The notes under the pieces: model-generated
The model's input: the letters and a program-made list of their open reading frames with translations, nothing else
Database searches by the model: none
Told to the model about the DNA's origin: nothing
Program-made: the position numbers and the translations under genes
NCBI RefSeq assembly: GCF_019399895.1
Contig: NC_091865.1
Coordinates: forward strand, 1,989,001-2,053,000
Source: Cardiocondyla obscurior
Taxonomy: Eukaryota; Arthropoda; Insecta; Hymenoptera; Formicidae
Direction: 5' to 3'
DNA: 64,000 bases
Part shown: positions 46,174-57,539 of the stretch, piece by piece
How positions within the stretch are numbered: the stretch's first letter is position 1
Layout: every line of letters begins with the position of its first letter

Positions 46174-47395
46174 AAGCGGCAACAATTAAAAAACTAATTT
46201 ATGTGTCACCCACCAATTTTTTAAGAAAAAAAAAAAGCGGTCCCACAATATGGTTTTTATCTCCCTCGCAAAGCGCGGAATATAACTTTAGACATATTGA
46301 TTTATCGAGATTTTTATTCCATTTTACACTCATCGGATTATTCCGTGCTAGAATTATATGAAAATTCAATTATTATTCTAAATTACATTATATACCCTAT
46401 TTTTGGATATAAAGTGAAAATTGCGCGTTACATGAGAGGGAGATAATTGTATTTAAATCGCAAAAAATACGATATTCTTTTACTACCAACCAAAAATCCA
46501 GCAAACTGCCGGTTAGTACTAAATTCTATAAAACGCTCCTATTAATGTATTATTTCTCGCAAAAAAATTACAGCTTGGAATAATCAAATTTGAAAAGTTA
46601 ACTTCGAGTAATTTGGAAATCTCTTGCAAATAAATTGCCAAATGTAAAGAATTATCTTACATAACCAACGTAATAATAATTAAAAAAAAAAAAAGAAAAA
46701 AAAATGAAAATTTAAGTCAACCCGTTTAATTGACGAAAAGAGAAAGGAAATAGAAGAAGAGACAACCGAGTTTTGCTCGTTAGACATCCGGTCGTCGTTG
46801 TTTCACCGAGGGTGAAACGCGAACTAGAATCTCGCCAATTCGCGTCTACCAGCTAATCCAGCGAGCGACTCGCTGCGAGCACATATCCTTTCAACGCGCT
46901 TATACCGGTCATCCAGGTTAAGGTGTCATTCGATGCCCCATTACTTATCGGACATACGGAATTCTCAATGTATGGCCGAGATGAGCGGAAGAAGGAAAAA
47001 AAAGATAGAGATGACGAGAGAAAGAGAGAGAGAAAGAGAGAAAGATTGAGAGAAATCTTGATTCGATCGCGGCGAAGTATCGATTTCGCGACGACCTGGA
47101 AATCCTCAAGCGAAACTTCCTACCGCACGCAACTGTCGGTGATCACCGTGATCGCCGACACGTGGTCGCATTTCCGCGATTCGGTGAATAGTCCAATGCG
47201 AAGCCGGCGAACGATCCGTAATCGCGATACTCGGTCTTCTCGATCTATTGACTGGTCACTGATCGCGCAACCTGACTGTCGATTGTAAATTATCAATATA
47301 ATTGTAAATTAAAGAACGCAATATTACAATTAAATCGAACAAGAGTAACGAATAGATAGTCGCGGGGGGGGAGGGGGGACGGGGTGAGAGCGAGC
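46174..47395. other. non-coding stretch
   Basis: AT-rich to 46740, then mixed. The frame 46923-47288 (121 codons) begins in a purine-rich run and has no recognisable domain. A G run lies at 47364-47378. Confidence 0.45.
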
Positions 47396-47658
47396 GTGAG
47401 CCTACGTGCCGCACGCTAGGTATATTCCTCCACTACTCCTACTCTCGCTTTAACCTTCTACAGTGGTCGCGTGAAGCACACGTACGCACTATGCAGCAGC
47501 CACGTGTGTCCGTGCCGAAATTAAGTAATACGTATTCGCGTTCAACGAAAACTTTGCGATACGAGAACTATCTTCTCCTCTCTATTCTCCGTACAAGGAG
47601 AGCACGTGTGATTCTCCGTGTGAGGAGAGCACGTGTGATTACGTCTCCTTTCCTTAAA
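47396..47658 (+). other. exon-like cassette B, similar to 13938-14140
   Basis: A CT-rich tract ends in an acceptor-like CCTTCTACAG (AG at 47462-47463), followed by 195 bases to a strong donor, AAA|GTAAGT (GT at 47659). The frame beginning right after the acceptor is open for all 65 codons, so acceptor and donor are both phase 0. An internal 27-bp tandem duplication (47584-47610, 47611-47637) keeps that frame and repeats ILRxRRARV. The first part matches cassette A. No protein family is recognised. It could be a real exon, a mobile-element exon or chance. Confidence 0.3.
47584..47637. repeat. 27-bp tandem duplication
   Basis: Two adjacent 27-bp units, each starting ATTCTCCGT and ending GGAGAGCACGTGTG, differ at only three bases. 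The period equals nine codons. Confidence 0.9.
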
Positions 47659-50600
47659 GTAAGTCATATCCCTACGCGTTCATCTTTCCGAAGTAATCTT
47701 TTAGTTTAGAAGTTTTGCGTAGACTCGCGCAGCTTTAACTAATTATCTGGGCTTTTTGTTTGCAGGGACCAGCATGTTTAAGAATTTTTCACGATATTAA
47801 TTAGTTCGTTCAAAAAATAAAAACCGATAGATTAATGTTTGCCCTGCGTTATAAACGATATCAATAATTCCTACCGCGCGTGGAACCTTTAACTGCAATC
47901 GATCTCTTTCACAAAAGTGAGGAGTGTCGTTAAGAATGTCTTCTTAATTTTATATTCTTTCGCATTCGTGCTTCGATTTCAATTTACTGCAATCGCCAGG
48001 GGCAATCGCTTTCCCGCGAAAATCACGTTTTCCAAGGGAACGTCGATTTTTAGATCTAATTTGATTGCCCTTCGCGCACTCCGTTCGCCATACTATATCC
48101 GATTGTCTACTCTTCAAACGTGCTATTGTTCATCGTTCGTCATTGAGCTTCGGTATCCCACGAGATGGCCGGAGATAGGCATAGATGGGCAGAAGCCAGG
48201 CAACGTCCCGCCCGCGTTTCGGATTATCCCGACAGAGACCTTTCTCTCTCAAGCGAGTAGTACGGCCACGACGAGCCAAGCCGATCGAGAACGCCAGCCT
48301 TCAGCGGTGATTTTTACGATTGATCGCGAGGAATGCTGGCTGTAAATCGAACGTCGCGCGTGTTCTACGAGTCTTCGATCGAACGATAGGCCGACGTGGG
48401 CGAAGCTTTCCGCGGAAAATCTGCATATCGCACCGGAAAAAAGAAAAAATAAAATAAAAAAAAAAAAAAAGAAAAAAGCCGAACGCAGGTTAACAACGGG
48501 CTATTCACCAATCCGCTTACGAATCGCTTAATGAACTACTGGCAAAACGAACTGTCGGACGCGTGCTAACGAGAATATCGTTATTCGATTTTGCGGATTT
48601 CGCGTTGCGTTGGCGATAAGTTGCTCATACGCGATAGTTATAGAAAGCAATAAAAAGGATTTGTTAAAACGTATCGTAATAGTAAAATTTTATTTTACAT
48701 ATTTCTATTCCTTTATGTTCTCAAAATCCCTTTTTTAAATTAAAAATTTTATTTATTTTAATTTTTTTTTTATATTATCTACGAACTAAATTTAGATAAA
48801 AAAAGTAGAATTACGTTGCAGTACGACGCAAGTTCGTATTTTTCTAATATTTAAACCAACGGAACATATATAATTTCGGCTGATCATTTACGTGATACAC
48901 GTAGAAATCACATCGCAACCTCGGCAACGCGCGGATAGTAATGATACCGGCCCAGAGCGGATCATGTGTATGCATCAATTGCAGAATAGAGAGAGCTGAT
49001 ATTTCCCTGTGATGTTACGATCGAAATATACCTCAGTGGCGCGTGTTAATGGACTGATGACGAACTAATTCAGTAGTGTCTCCGTGTGATTAGTCTGATT
49101 TTACGAAAACCAACCTGCCCCGGTGGTGATGGACGCCCAAACCGAATGTATTCGCTTTGATCAATCTGAGATAACGGTCTTTCGAAATGTATTGGATAAC
49201 AGGCATTAAGTTATTAGTAACTATCAGGGATGAAATAGGTGTTGAAATTAAGCAGAGTACAAATCGAACTTTAAGCACACCGATACGTAAATGTTAACAT
49301 AAAATTTTGACGGAGTATATTTGAATTTCGTTATCTCTCGGGAAGTAATGTTTCCGCGTTTTCTCTTCCTCTCCGATAATACAGAACTTGATCTCTCACT
49401 TGTATCGAATCTCTGGGATACATATCTAATAAATATTACTCTCGATTAAGCGACGTCGTTCTACCGATAATACTATGGCGCGAGCAATAATGCCCTTCGT
49501 TATTACCATTCCTGTAAATGCCGGGTTGAATAATTACGTTTGAATTTCACGTGCGCGTTGAACGAAAGAGATAAACGTAGAGCGAGACATGCGTATATCG
49601 TCGATGCCACCTGACGTTTCATGCGCCTCTCGCTCGTGCGAGGAGCACCGCGGAATCGACGCTGCAACGGAGCACGGGGATCTACGTTCGTATGTAATTT
49701 CGTTAGGTGTTTATTCCGCTTCCATCACGAAAACCGCCGGATCGGCGCCGACATAAGGGACACTCGCACGTGGGAAACGGATGCGACCTCGGCACTTTCG
49801 ACCGGCCGGACAATGCCGGTTACGAAAGGCCGCAAACGTAATTCGCATTGTCGACGGCGCGGCGTACGAAAATTCACGATCGCGTGAGCGCCGATATTCG
49901 CGTCGTCTATCACTCCGGGTGTCGTTCGGGTGCCGAGCGTCGTCAACCTGCGGTTGGAAAGCATTCGGGGGGGACCCGCGTGGAGCCGCGGCGAGATCCG
50001 AATAAATTGCGCAATAAAGAAAATGAGCGGAAAGCGTTATCGATCGCGGTGATCACGCGAACGGCTAAATTTAGTTCTTACGAAGAAATCTAGTAAATTA
50101 GAGCACTCTCATTACTTAACATTTAATTTGCTTAACGAGACATTTATAGAGGCAAACGAGCGTAAATATCTCTCTGTTTCACATCACTTTTATCTCAGCT
50201 CCGCAACTTGCTGCGGCAATCCGCAGCTGAACGTTCCAAGTTACGAAAGAAGAGCTTATCTTAAGGTTTTCGTTCTACGCGAAGCTTAGAAAAATTTGGC
50301 AGCTCGAAGCAAGTTTCATAGGTGAGATAGAAAGTTTCGTTATCACGTACCACACACGCGTACGTACATGCACGCGGATGTTTTACGATCGCAATATCAT
50401 AGCCGTAGTAAAATTATAAAATTCAGAAACAAGAAACTATCCAAGTTTCATCGACCTTTTTAAATTAAGTTTAAATTAAATCAATCGTTTATAAAAATCA
50501 TACAAATTTACGTTTAAATTAAATTAAACTAAACGAATGACGATCTTTAATTTAAAGTTCAAGTATTATTATTAATTATTACTAATTCGTGTAGAGTCAG

Positions 50601-51859
50601 TAGATTAAAGCGAAACGTATCAACGACACGTAACAATCGTATTATATCCGTTGCGTCATGCTCGTTATTAAATTATGCAATACATGATCGGTCGCGAATC
50701 GCTGCCTTTTCGCGTTCACAAAGGAGAGGATTTGACAACCGGTTTAGAGGGGTTAATACCCTTCTCTACCCGGCAGCGGCGAGCGTTTCCGCTCGGGAAT
50801 TCTCTTGAGGCGGCAATTGGGTGTCCGAGCGATAATACGAACGTCCCTTCACTGACGTAGTGAGTGCTCGCGAGTACCCTTCGTCGGCGATACGCTCACT
50901 TTTGACGCTAGTATACGCCGAGTGTCTTCTCCCGTATCCCGCGTATACGCTTGCCGGCACAATACATACATTCGGACGCGAGATTCGGTACGACAATTCC
51001 GTATTGGCGCGTGGAGAATTGCGGCGTCGCTCGGGAGGACCACTAATAGGGATATATAATTAACGCATTGTGCGGGCAGTTACGGTAACGTCGGCATTCG
51101 GAGGATGACCAAGAACGGCACGGGAAGCGACGCAATGCAATATATAAGAAGAATAAAATTATATTTTTTTAAGCAGTCACCGTTGCTTAAAATGTCAGTC
51201 TTATATTTTATTTATTTCATCGATTATTACGCGATAATTTGGATGCGTGACGCTGCATGATAATTGGAGCAAAAATGAATAGAGCATTACACAAAACGGA
51301 AAGATACCTCATTCGAAAAGTAATTGCGTAAGAAAAATTTGTCCCTCCTTGATAAATACTACGTTACATTATTCTTTTACAATCGTTAATGAGAGGAGGA
51401 AGGTCTTATGATGTTCGATATCAAAGTCAGTTTATATAGAAAAATTTTTATGCTCCCACATGTACGGACGACAACTTGTGTGTTATAAAAATATTATTTG
51501 AAGTTCTTTTAATTGGAAACTTTATAGCTGGGAAAAGGACGAAAAGAAAAACGTTACGTTGAGATTAAAATTAATCGATAACGGTAGAAACAGACGTCGG
51601 TCTAGATTACGAAGCTTTATAAAAGACGTTGGTTGTTTATGGAAATGCAGTAATTATGGAATATTCGTTTCTCTTGCGTATATAGACGTGCGAGTTAGGC
51701 GGTATGAGTGGAACATTTACAGTGCCCGTTTCGCCGGGTATTCGTTATAGCCGCTCGGTCGCGAGGGGCTGTCTATTCCAGGGAATGGAAGAGTGGCGAA
51801 ATAAAGGCGTCCTTTAATGGGCAATACTAATCAATGAAATACGAAGCCACGGGGGCGCG
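47659..51859. other. non-coding stretch
   Basis: Mixed DNA with CpG-richer patches (48000-48420, 49590-50010, 50690-51060). A 7-bp hairpin GCTGCGG-caat-CCGCAGC lies near 50210-50227. A stem TTTTAAGCA / TTGCTTAAAA lies near 51165-51190, with outer TATAAGA / TCTTATA arms. Frames of 60-142 codons show no recognisable domain. Confidence 0.4.
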
Positions 51860-52367
51860 CAGTGGATATGCGTGCGGAGGCCAGGCACGAACGCCGCGTA
51901 CAAACAAAAGGGGTATGCGTTCGTGTGCGCGTATCTCTCTCGCTCTCGTTTTTCACCTCTCGTCCGACTTCGACTTTCTCCCTTCCTTCGTCGTTCGACA
52001 ACCCCGCGGCCCTTCCTCCTCCTCCCGTACTCTCGTTCCCTCCTTCTTTTTCTCGCCTGTTTTTTCCTTCGGTACGTACATGCATGCACATACGCATACG
52101 CGCGTATGTACGTAATACGCGCAGCATGCTCGCTCTCGCGCGGCGCCGCCGCCGCCGCCGCCGTCGTCGTCGTCGTCTTCCTCTGCTCCTCTCGGACGCA
52201 CGCACAAAAGCAAGGGAAAGGAGAGAGGGCACCGTATTTTTCAGGATGGGATATTTAACGCATTGGCCAGGTCAGTAACCCCGGGTAAGCCGGGGCCCCG
52301 CGATTGGCCGGCCTCGCCACGAATTCCCGGTCCCTCATTGGCCGAGCCGGGCCCTAGACCTACACCA
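51860..52367 (+). promoter_or_regulatory. CpG island with three ATTGG boxes
   Basis: A GC- and CpG-rich block. ATTGGCC occurs at 52262, 52303 and 52337, and CCAAT follows at 52365. Reverse CCAAT boxes spaced about 34-41 bases apart are typical of NF-Y-bound promoters. A TCAGT initiator-like word lies at 52272-52276, but the nearest TATA-like word is too close to it to pair. Open frames on both strands upstream are low complexity. This is the most promoter-like block in the window. Confidence 0.4.
52144..52177. repeat. (GCC)n(GTC)n trinucleotide run
   Basis: About six GCC units pass into about five GTC/CGT units inside the CpG island. Frames on both strands read Arg, Ala, Val or Asp/Gly runs, typical of simple sequence. 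Confidence 0.85.
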
Positions 52368-52483
52368 ATGCCCTCCATATTGCCACACATGCACCGGTCC
52401 TACGTGTCCGCGAACGCCGTCGCTGTCGAGCCGAAGTCGGAGCCGATCCTCGGCACGCAATGCCTTCCGTGCGTGTGCCATGC
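52368..52483 (+). CDS. possible first coding exon, product unknown
   Basis: From the ATG at 52368 the frame reads 38 full codons plus two bases (it begins MPSILPHMHRSYV) and reaches C at 52483, where GTGAGC forms a good donor. The in-frame TGA at 52485 overlaps that donor, so splicing would remove it. It contains VEPKSEP, in which PKSE resembles a SUMO-acceptor-type motif seen in transcription factors, and the residue mix is less simple than in the other island frames. Against it: the length is short, there is no recognised domain, and an overlapping minus-strand frame (52335-52631) is also open. I do not recognise the protein. Confidence 0.22.
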
Positions 52484-52489
52484 GTGAGC

Positions 52490-54122
52490 ACGTGTGCGTG
52501 CTCCGTAGGGCACGCGATACGTCATAGCGTGGCGCGGCAGGCCGAAGTTGCAACGCGATGCAACGAAGAGCTGTCGAGAGGTCCGCGCGCTCTAAATACA
52601 AGCTTCTCGATGAACCGGGGGAGCCGCGCACTTTTACGGGAGTACCTAAGCTAGAGATTGCTATAATTAAACAGCCCGCATGAGCGCGATAAAAAGACGA
52701 GTCGAAAATCGTTGAACGCTACTTCTTTCGTACGCGACAAAGACCGAGGGAGAGAGACGCGTGACGCGGAGAACTGATAACGTAATATTACTGACACAAA
52801 TTCTTTCCAGTATGCAAATACTGTTTTCGTTATAGATTATTTTAATCTTGAAATTCTTAAGTCTTTAGGATTTTATTTAAAACCCACGTGTCCACGAATT
52901 CTAGTATTGACTTTTAAATTTTTAATATCGCGCAAAAATATAGTTTTGAAAATTAAACATCGTTATGTACGTCATGTATGTATGTAGTATATCGATAGTG
53001 TGTAATTTTTAAGCTTATTAATATTTTAAGCATTTGACCACAAACTTTTGGCACGAAAAATAATATCATTTAGTTAAAAGATATAAAAAAAAAAAAAATT
53101 AAAACAACTAAAAATTATTTATAAAAAAAAAATATATATATATCGCAGGATATTTTCGACATGCTAGTTAAACATGAGCTGCATTTTATATCCAGTAAAA
53201 TGGATTTTTTAATTTATTTTGATTGCAAACATGGTCACGATAAAAGAATGGAATTTGGTTGATATTGCCGACTAATCGAGGAAAATAGGTCCGCGTATTT
53301 ACATGCGTCGTTATGTAATTATATAAAAAAAAATATATATTTTTATGATTTATCGACAAAATCCAATTGTCAAACGGACAAGTCACAGGAATATTGATGT
53401 GTATTAGTCTCTGCTTTTTGTATTGTAAATTAAAAAATTTACCTTTGCTTGCACAAGCCATAGTATTACACACGTTACCGCGGATAATGCGATCGAGGTA
53501 CTTTCCAGTCGCGCGGCGGATTTTTGTTTACTCTACCAATAAATCTCATATTCGCGATATGAAACCAAAACCGACGGCGCACATACGCATTTTCATTTAC
53601 ATGCTGTGTGTATCATTATATAAGCGATCGCAAGCGCGTACGAATTAAAACATAATAAGATAACGGATTTAATTAAAAATGTTTGCGAGCGGCAAAAACC
53701 CATTCGATAACTTCGATAATTTGATACCAGCCGATTTTTCGACGATCCATCTCGTAACGTGGCCGCCCGATTAAAAGTTAACCCGACGTATTTCCATCGC
53801 TGTTAATGTCGAACTCACATTGGATAATATTCCAATAAACGCGTCGTTACTGATAACTGTCGCTGCACGACCGATAATTGGATGATGTTGCGCTTGCACG
53901 ATCCGCGATTCTCCGCTTGCCTCCGGTATAAAAAAAAAAAAGTTTCAGTTAATTTTCTTCCTGCTGAAGTTATTGCAAAAATGATTAGTAATATATAATG
54001 CAGCTATTATAAATTTATCGAGAATTAAATGAGAGAAAGAGAGAGAGAGAGAGAGAAAGAGAGAAAGAGAAAGAATTAATAAAATTATTAAAAAATTTGG
54101 AAGGTATTTTGAAGTCGATTAT
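52490..54122. other. non-coding stretch with GA run
   Basis: CpG-rich to 52640, then AT-rich. A single TATCGATA lies at 52990-52997. A GA microsatellite lies at about 54031-54074, just before the SINE-like element. No gene is seen. Confidence 0.45.
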
Positions 54123-54420
54123 AACTGAGCCAAGAACAAAGAGCCGGGCGATGGTTCGAATCCCGGCCGGCTGCGGGCGAAAGACAACCATACATGCAAC
54201 GTCTCCGAAACATACGAACAGTATATAGTAAGAGGAACGAGGTGATGGCTGTCGGAAACCCATAAGTAAGAGTTAAGGAAAAAGAAAGAAGTAGAAAAGT
54301 AAAAGTGGCCGTTCGGAACCGGCGTTAAACAAGCAGGTCCCATATTTAATCAAGACTTGGCAATCCTAAGGGGAGTCCGAAAAATAGTCCTAAATAATCC
54401 TATAAACTGGGCCAAGAACA
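54123..54420 (+). mobile_element. SINE-like element between 16-bp direct repeats
   Basis: AACTGAGCCAAGAACA (54123-54138) and AACTGGGCCAAGAACA (54405-54420) differ at one base and bracket 266 bases, as a target-site duplication would. Fifteen bases inside lies GGTTCGAATCC (54153-54163), an exact match to the tRNA/SINE B-box, followed by CCGGCCGG. No A-box is visible at the expected distance, so the 5' end may be truncated. The tRNA T-stem does not pair, so it is not a tRNA gene. The right end has an A-rich, repetitive AATCCTA-type tail. No reading frame of interest is present. Confidence 0.45.
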
Positions 54421-57400
54421 GTTTATTTTAACTCGCGCAGATATAACAAGATTTTCTTTTTTTCGCAAAAATGACAATAAAGTGCACGATCAAGCTGCGT
54501 ATATCACGCGGCACATTTGATTCTTTCGGCAGTTTTCTTATTGCCAGTCAGATAAAGGTTAAAGGGAACGGTGGCGTATGGTTAAGAGCCGTTAAACGTC
54601 TCAACATAACCGAGCGGAATGTCTGTGTGTGTGTGTCTGTGCGGCAATAAGGCGTAAAGATAGAAACTCCGAGAGTGAAAGAGTGAGAGAAAGAGAGACT
54701 GCGTGAAAGAGGAGGAAGAGAGAAAGAGAAAGAGATAACTGCGTTCGGATGTAGGGTACCAGAGTCACGACTCTCTTCCTCTTCCTCGCGCATTGCAGTT
54801 TCGCCTTCTTCCTCATCTGCCTCTTCTTGTTCTCTCTCTCTACGACCATCGCCTCCACGGAGGTCAAATGCTGATCGAAAGCGATCTGGCCGACGTAAGG
54901 CGCTCAAACGTAACTCGCAAACATTTATACTCGACTTAATTAGCGGCCGAATCGCGCGTACCGGACGATCTGCGCGATACGTTTATGATATATCGCGTGC
55001 TTCATAACGGATCGCAGGAAAAATAGCCGACTTGGAGAGTTCGCGGGACATCTTACCGGTTACGCAAATCGCAGGGAAAATAATAACGTGAACGATACTC
55101 GACGTTAATTATTATATTACGTGCGCGTAATTTTTTTACTTTTCACTTTACATTTGCGATTACGTACGTTTAAGTAAAACGCGAAACGCATTTAAATAAA
55201 TTTAAGAAAGAGAGGGTTTTCTTTAATAGAAATGGATGGGGTAAAGAAGTAATAGATAACTTAAATAATAAAAATAATGTGACGTATAATATACGACGCA
55301 TTCTGACGCGCGCATACAAGACTGTCTAAACCTTTTCTAAACGTAGTCAAGATTGGCCACACACCGTTTGCTCTTTCGTAAAATTATTCACGATATTTCG
55401 ATTACCATAATTCGCCTGCTCGCGTACCATCAAATATTTGTGTGGATATAAGTAAGCCCCGCATAAAACGGCCACTTTACCATTCTAAATTTCGCTCGCC
55501 ATCTGCAAGTCAAAGGTGTGCTCAAAGGCTTACGACGCTCAACACCTCGGCGAGGTGCATAAAAATGCACACGAATATTTGCATTTAAGAATCGTTCTCG
55601 ATACTTCCTCTCCGCCACACGTGTCTTTCGCTTTTCCCTCAAATAATCAATGGTTATTGTTAAACATAGCGGGATATGAAATCCTTTAAAGATTTTTTGC
55701 ACAAGATAATTATCGCGAAGTGCAAAAATGTTTTAATCCCAAGTTACTTTCGATTCGTTCGCGTTACGGCCGCTTTTTTTTTTCTTTTATTTCGATAACT
55801 TTCGATGTCATGTTTCGTCGATAATGACAGTCGTGCCCATAGAAGAAAAGAGAAAACCGTAAATTGTATTGTCTTCATTCTCAAAATTTCTAATACGAAA
55901 TGTTCACGACTAAAAACAGAAAGAAAGAAAAGAAAAAAAAAAAAAAACAATTTGAAACATACGCTCAAGTAAAATTGAAATGTAGAGAGTTAATTGCGCT
56001 TGTACTCAGTTTCATCCACCGAGGGTCGTTTCTCCACCGAATAATCTGCGGTGATTCGTAATTCGCGCTTCGCGAAATTTCACCGTGTTCCACACATATG
56101 TAAATCGGGGACCGTAATACCTGGGACAGCTTACGACACCCGGTGGGCCAACCTGTTTCACTTACGCGAAACAGTGGCGAAACATCGACGTCACCACTAT
56201 TCGCCTTTACCCAAGAATATCACGAAGAGTAGCACGCGGAATTCGCGAAGAAACGAAAGAATATAAATGCAACTGCGAAATACGGCTATACGGTTTCGCG
56301 CGTTGGTCTCCTTTTTTTTTTTGCCTCTTTCTATGCGTTACATAAAAAATAGACTCCGTCGTGCGTTTAGCTACTTTTAGCTACCGCGGACTTTTTTCCT
56401 TTCCTTTCACACGGTATACATACAAGCAACTAACATATATATTATTTTATGCGTACACGTACACATGAGCCAATTATTTTACAATTATTATTATTAGCGC
56501 TAAATGACAATATTATTATTTTAGAAATTAAATAATTTTTTTTTTAATTAATTAATTTTAATAATAACGAGTTAAATTAATGAAACCGCGAGAAAATTAT
56601 GTTTTCGTAATTATTGTGTCTTCCGCCGTGTCCGAAAATTCACGAAGTAGTGAGGTATTGAGATAAAATTCGTAGACAATCAGCAAGCAAAAAGAACAAG
56701 CTACAAGGCTAAGGTACCGCCTTCAACCGGTAATAGATTAGCCGGTAGGTAGGTAAGTTAAGCAGAAAGAGAGAGCGATATAGCGATTGCTGCACTTGGA
56801 CTTGCACTATGAAGCTCGCGTTCAGTAGTAAGTTCAACGGGGACGAGAGAGGGAAAAAGAGAGGGAATTCAAGAGAGAGACAAAAGGAAGGAGGGAGAGT
56901 AGATAGTGATTGCGGTAATAGAAGGCAAGAAAAAGAGAGGGAAAATAATAGCTATCAAGCTGGTCGCGCAACGAAATGATTAAGGCCTATGCAGAAATTG
57001 GTCGGATTTGAAAATTGTACGGAACGTGAGATTGAAGGCGAGCAATTAAAGGCTTATACATTTTTTTTTTAGATACAAAATAAGATAATATTATAGTAAA
57101 CTCGAATCCGTACAAACAATATAAAATATAGCGGCAAAAAATCATTGAAAAATAATTTTTAAAAGAACGAAAGAGCAATATAAAATTTTAAGATAATATA
57201 CGATCGTACCGTTGTCCATCTATTCAAAACGATTTAAGCAAAAAAACTCGAGGAAAAAAAAAATCTTAGCATTTTTCTATAAAAACAATAATACGCGAAA
57301 CGAGACGAAAGCGGAAAAATTCCGTGGAGGGAAGAAGGTGGCCGCGGCGAGAAAGCTTAAAGAGAGGAAGAAACAACATCAATTTAAGCCACATGCATCG

Positions 57401-57485
57401 CTCTGGCTTCGTATTTAGGTAGATAATCGGCTTACCGTGGCAGCCTGCCGGGCAGCCCACTTGCAGCGAATGCATCTGTAGACTT
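54421..57485. other. non-coding stretch
   Basis: GT and GA/CT-rich simple sequence at 54620-54850, otherwise AT-rich. Two touching palindromes lie at 55543-55570 (CACCTCG-G-CGAGGTG, then GTGCAT-aaaa-ATGCAC). A 7-bp hairpin CTGTTTC / GAAACAG lies near 56153-56174. A donor-like TAG|GTAAGT near 56751 has no supporting frame. Confidence 0.45.
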
Positions 57486-57539
57486 GCGTGCATGCTAGGC
57501 CGCACCGCTGCTTCTGCCATTGGCAGCGGGCATGCACGC
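57486..57539. repeat. 54-nt hairpin with nested stem
   Basis: GCGTGCATGC (57486-57495) pairs perfectly with GCATGCACGC (57530-57539). Inside it CGCTGC pairs with GCAGCG, with a 10-nt one-sided bulge. The surrounding 57420-57600 is GC-richer than its flanks. It may be a structured RNA element, but no family is recognised. Confidence 0.5.

Noticed and set aside
52761..52786. GGAGAACTGATAA, 13 bases shared with miR-184 as I remember it
   Set aside because: The microRNA seed is absent and no complementary arm lies within 60 bases upstream.
54153..54163. B-box suggests a tRNA gene
   Set aside because: The flanking T-stem does not pair, and no A-box, anticodon arm or acceptor stem can be drawn.
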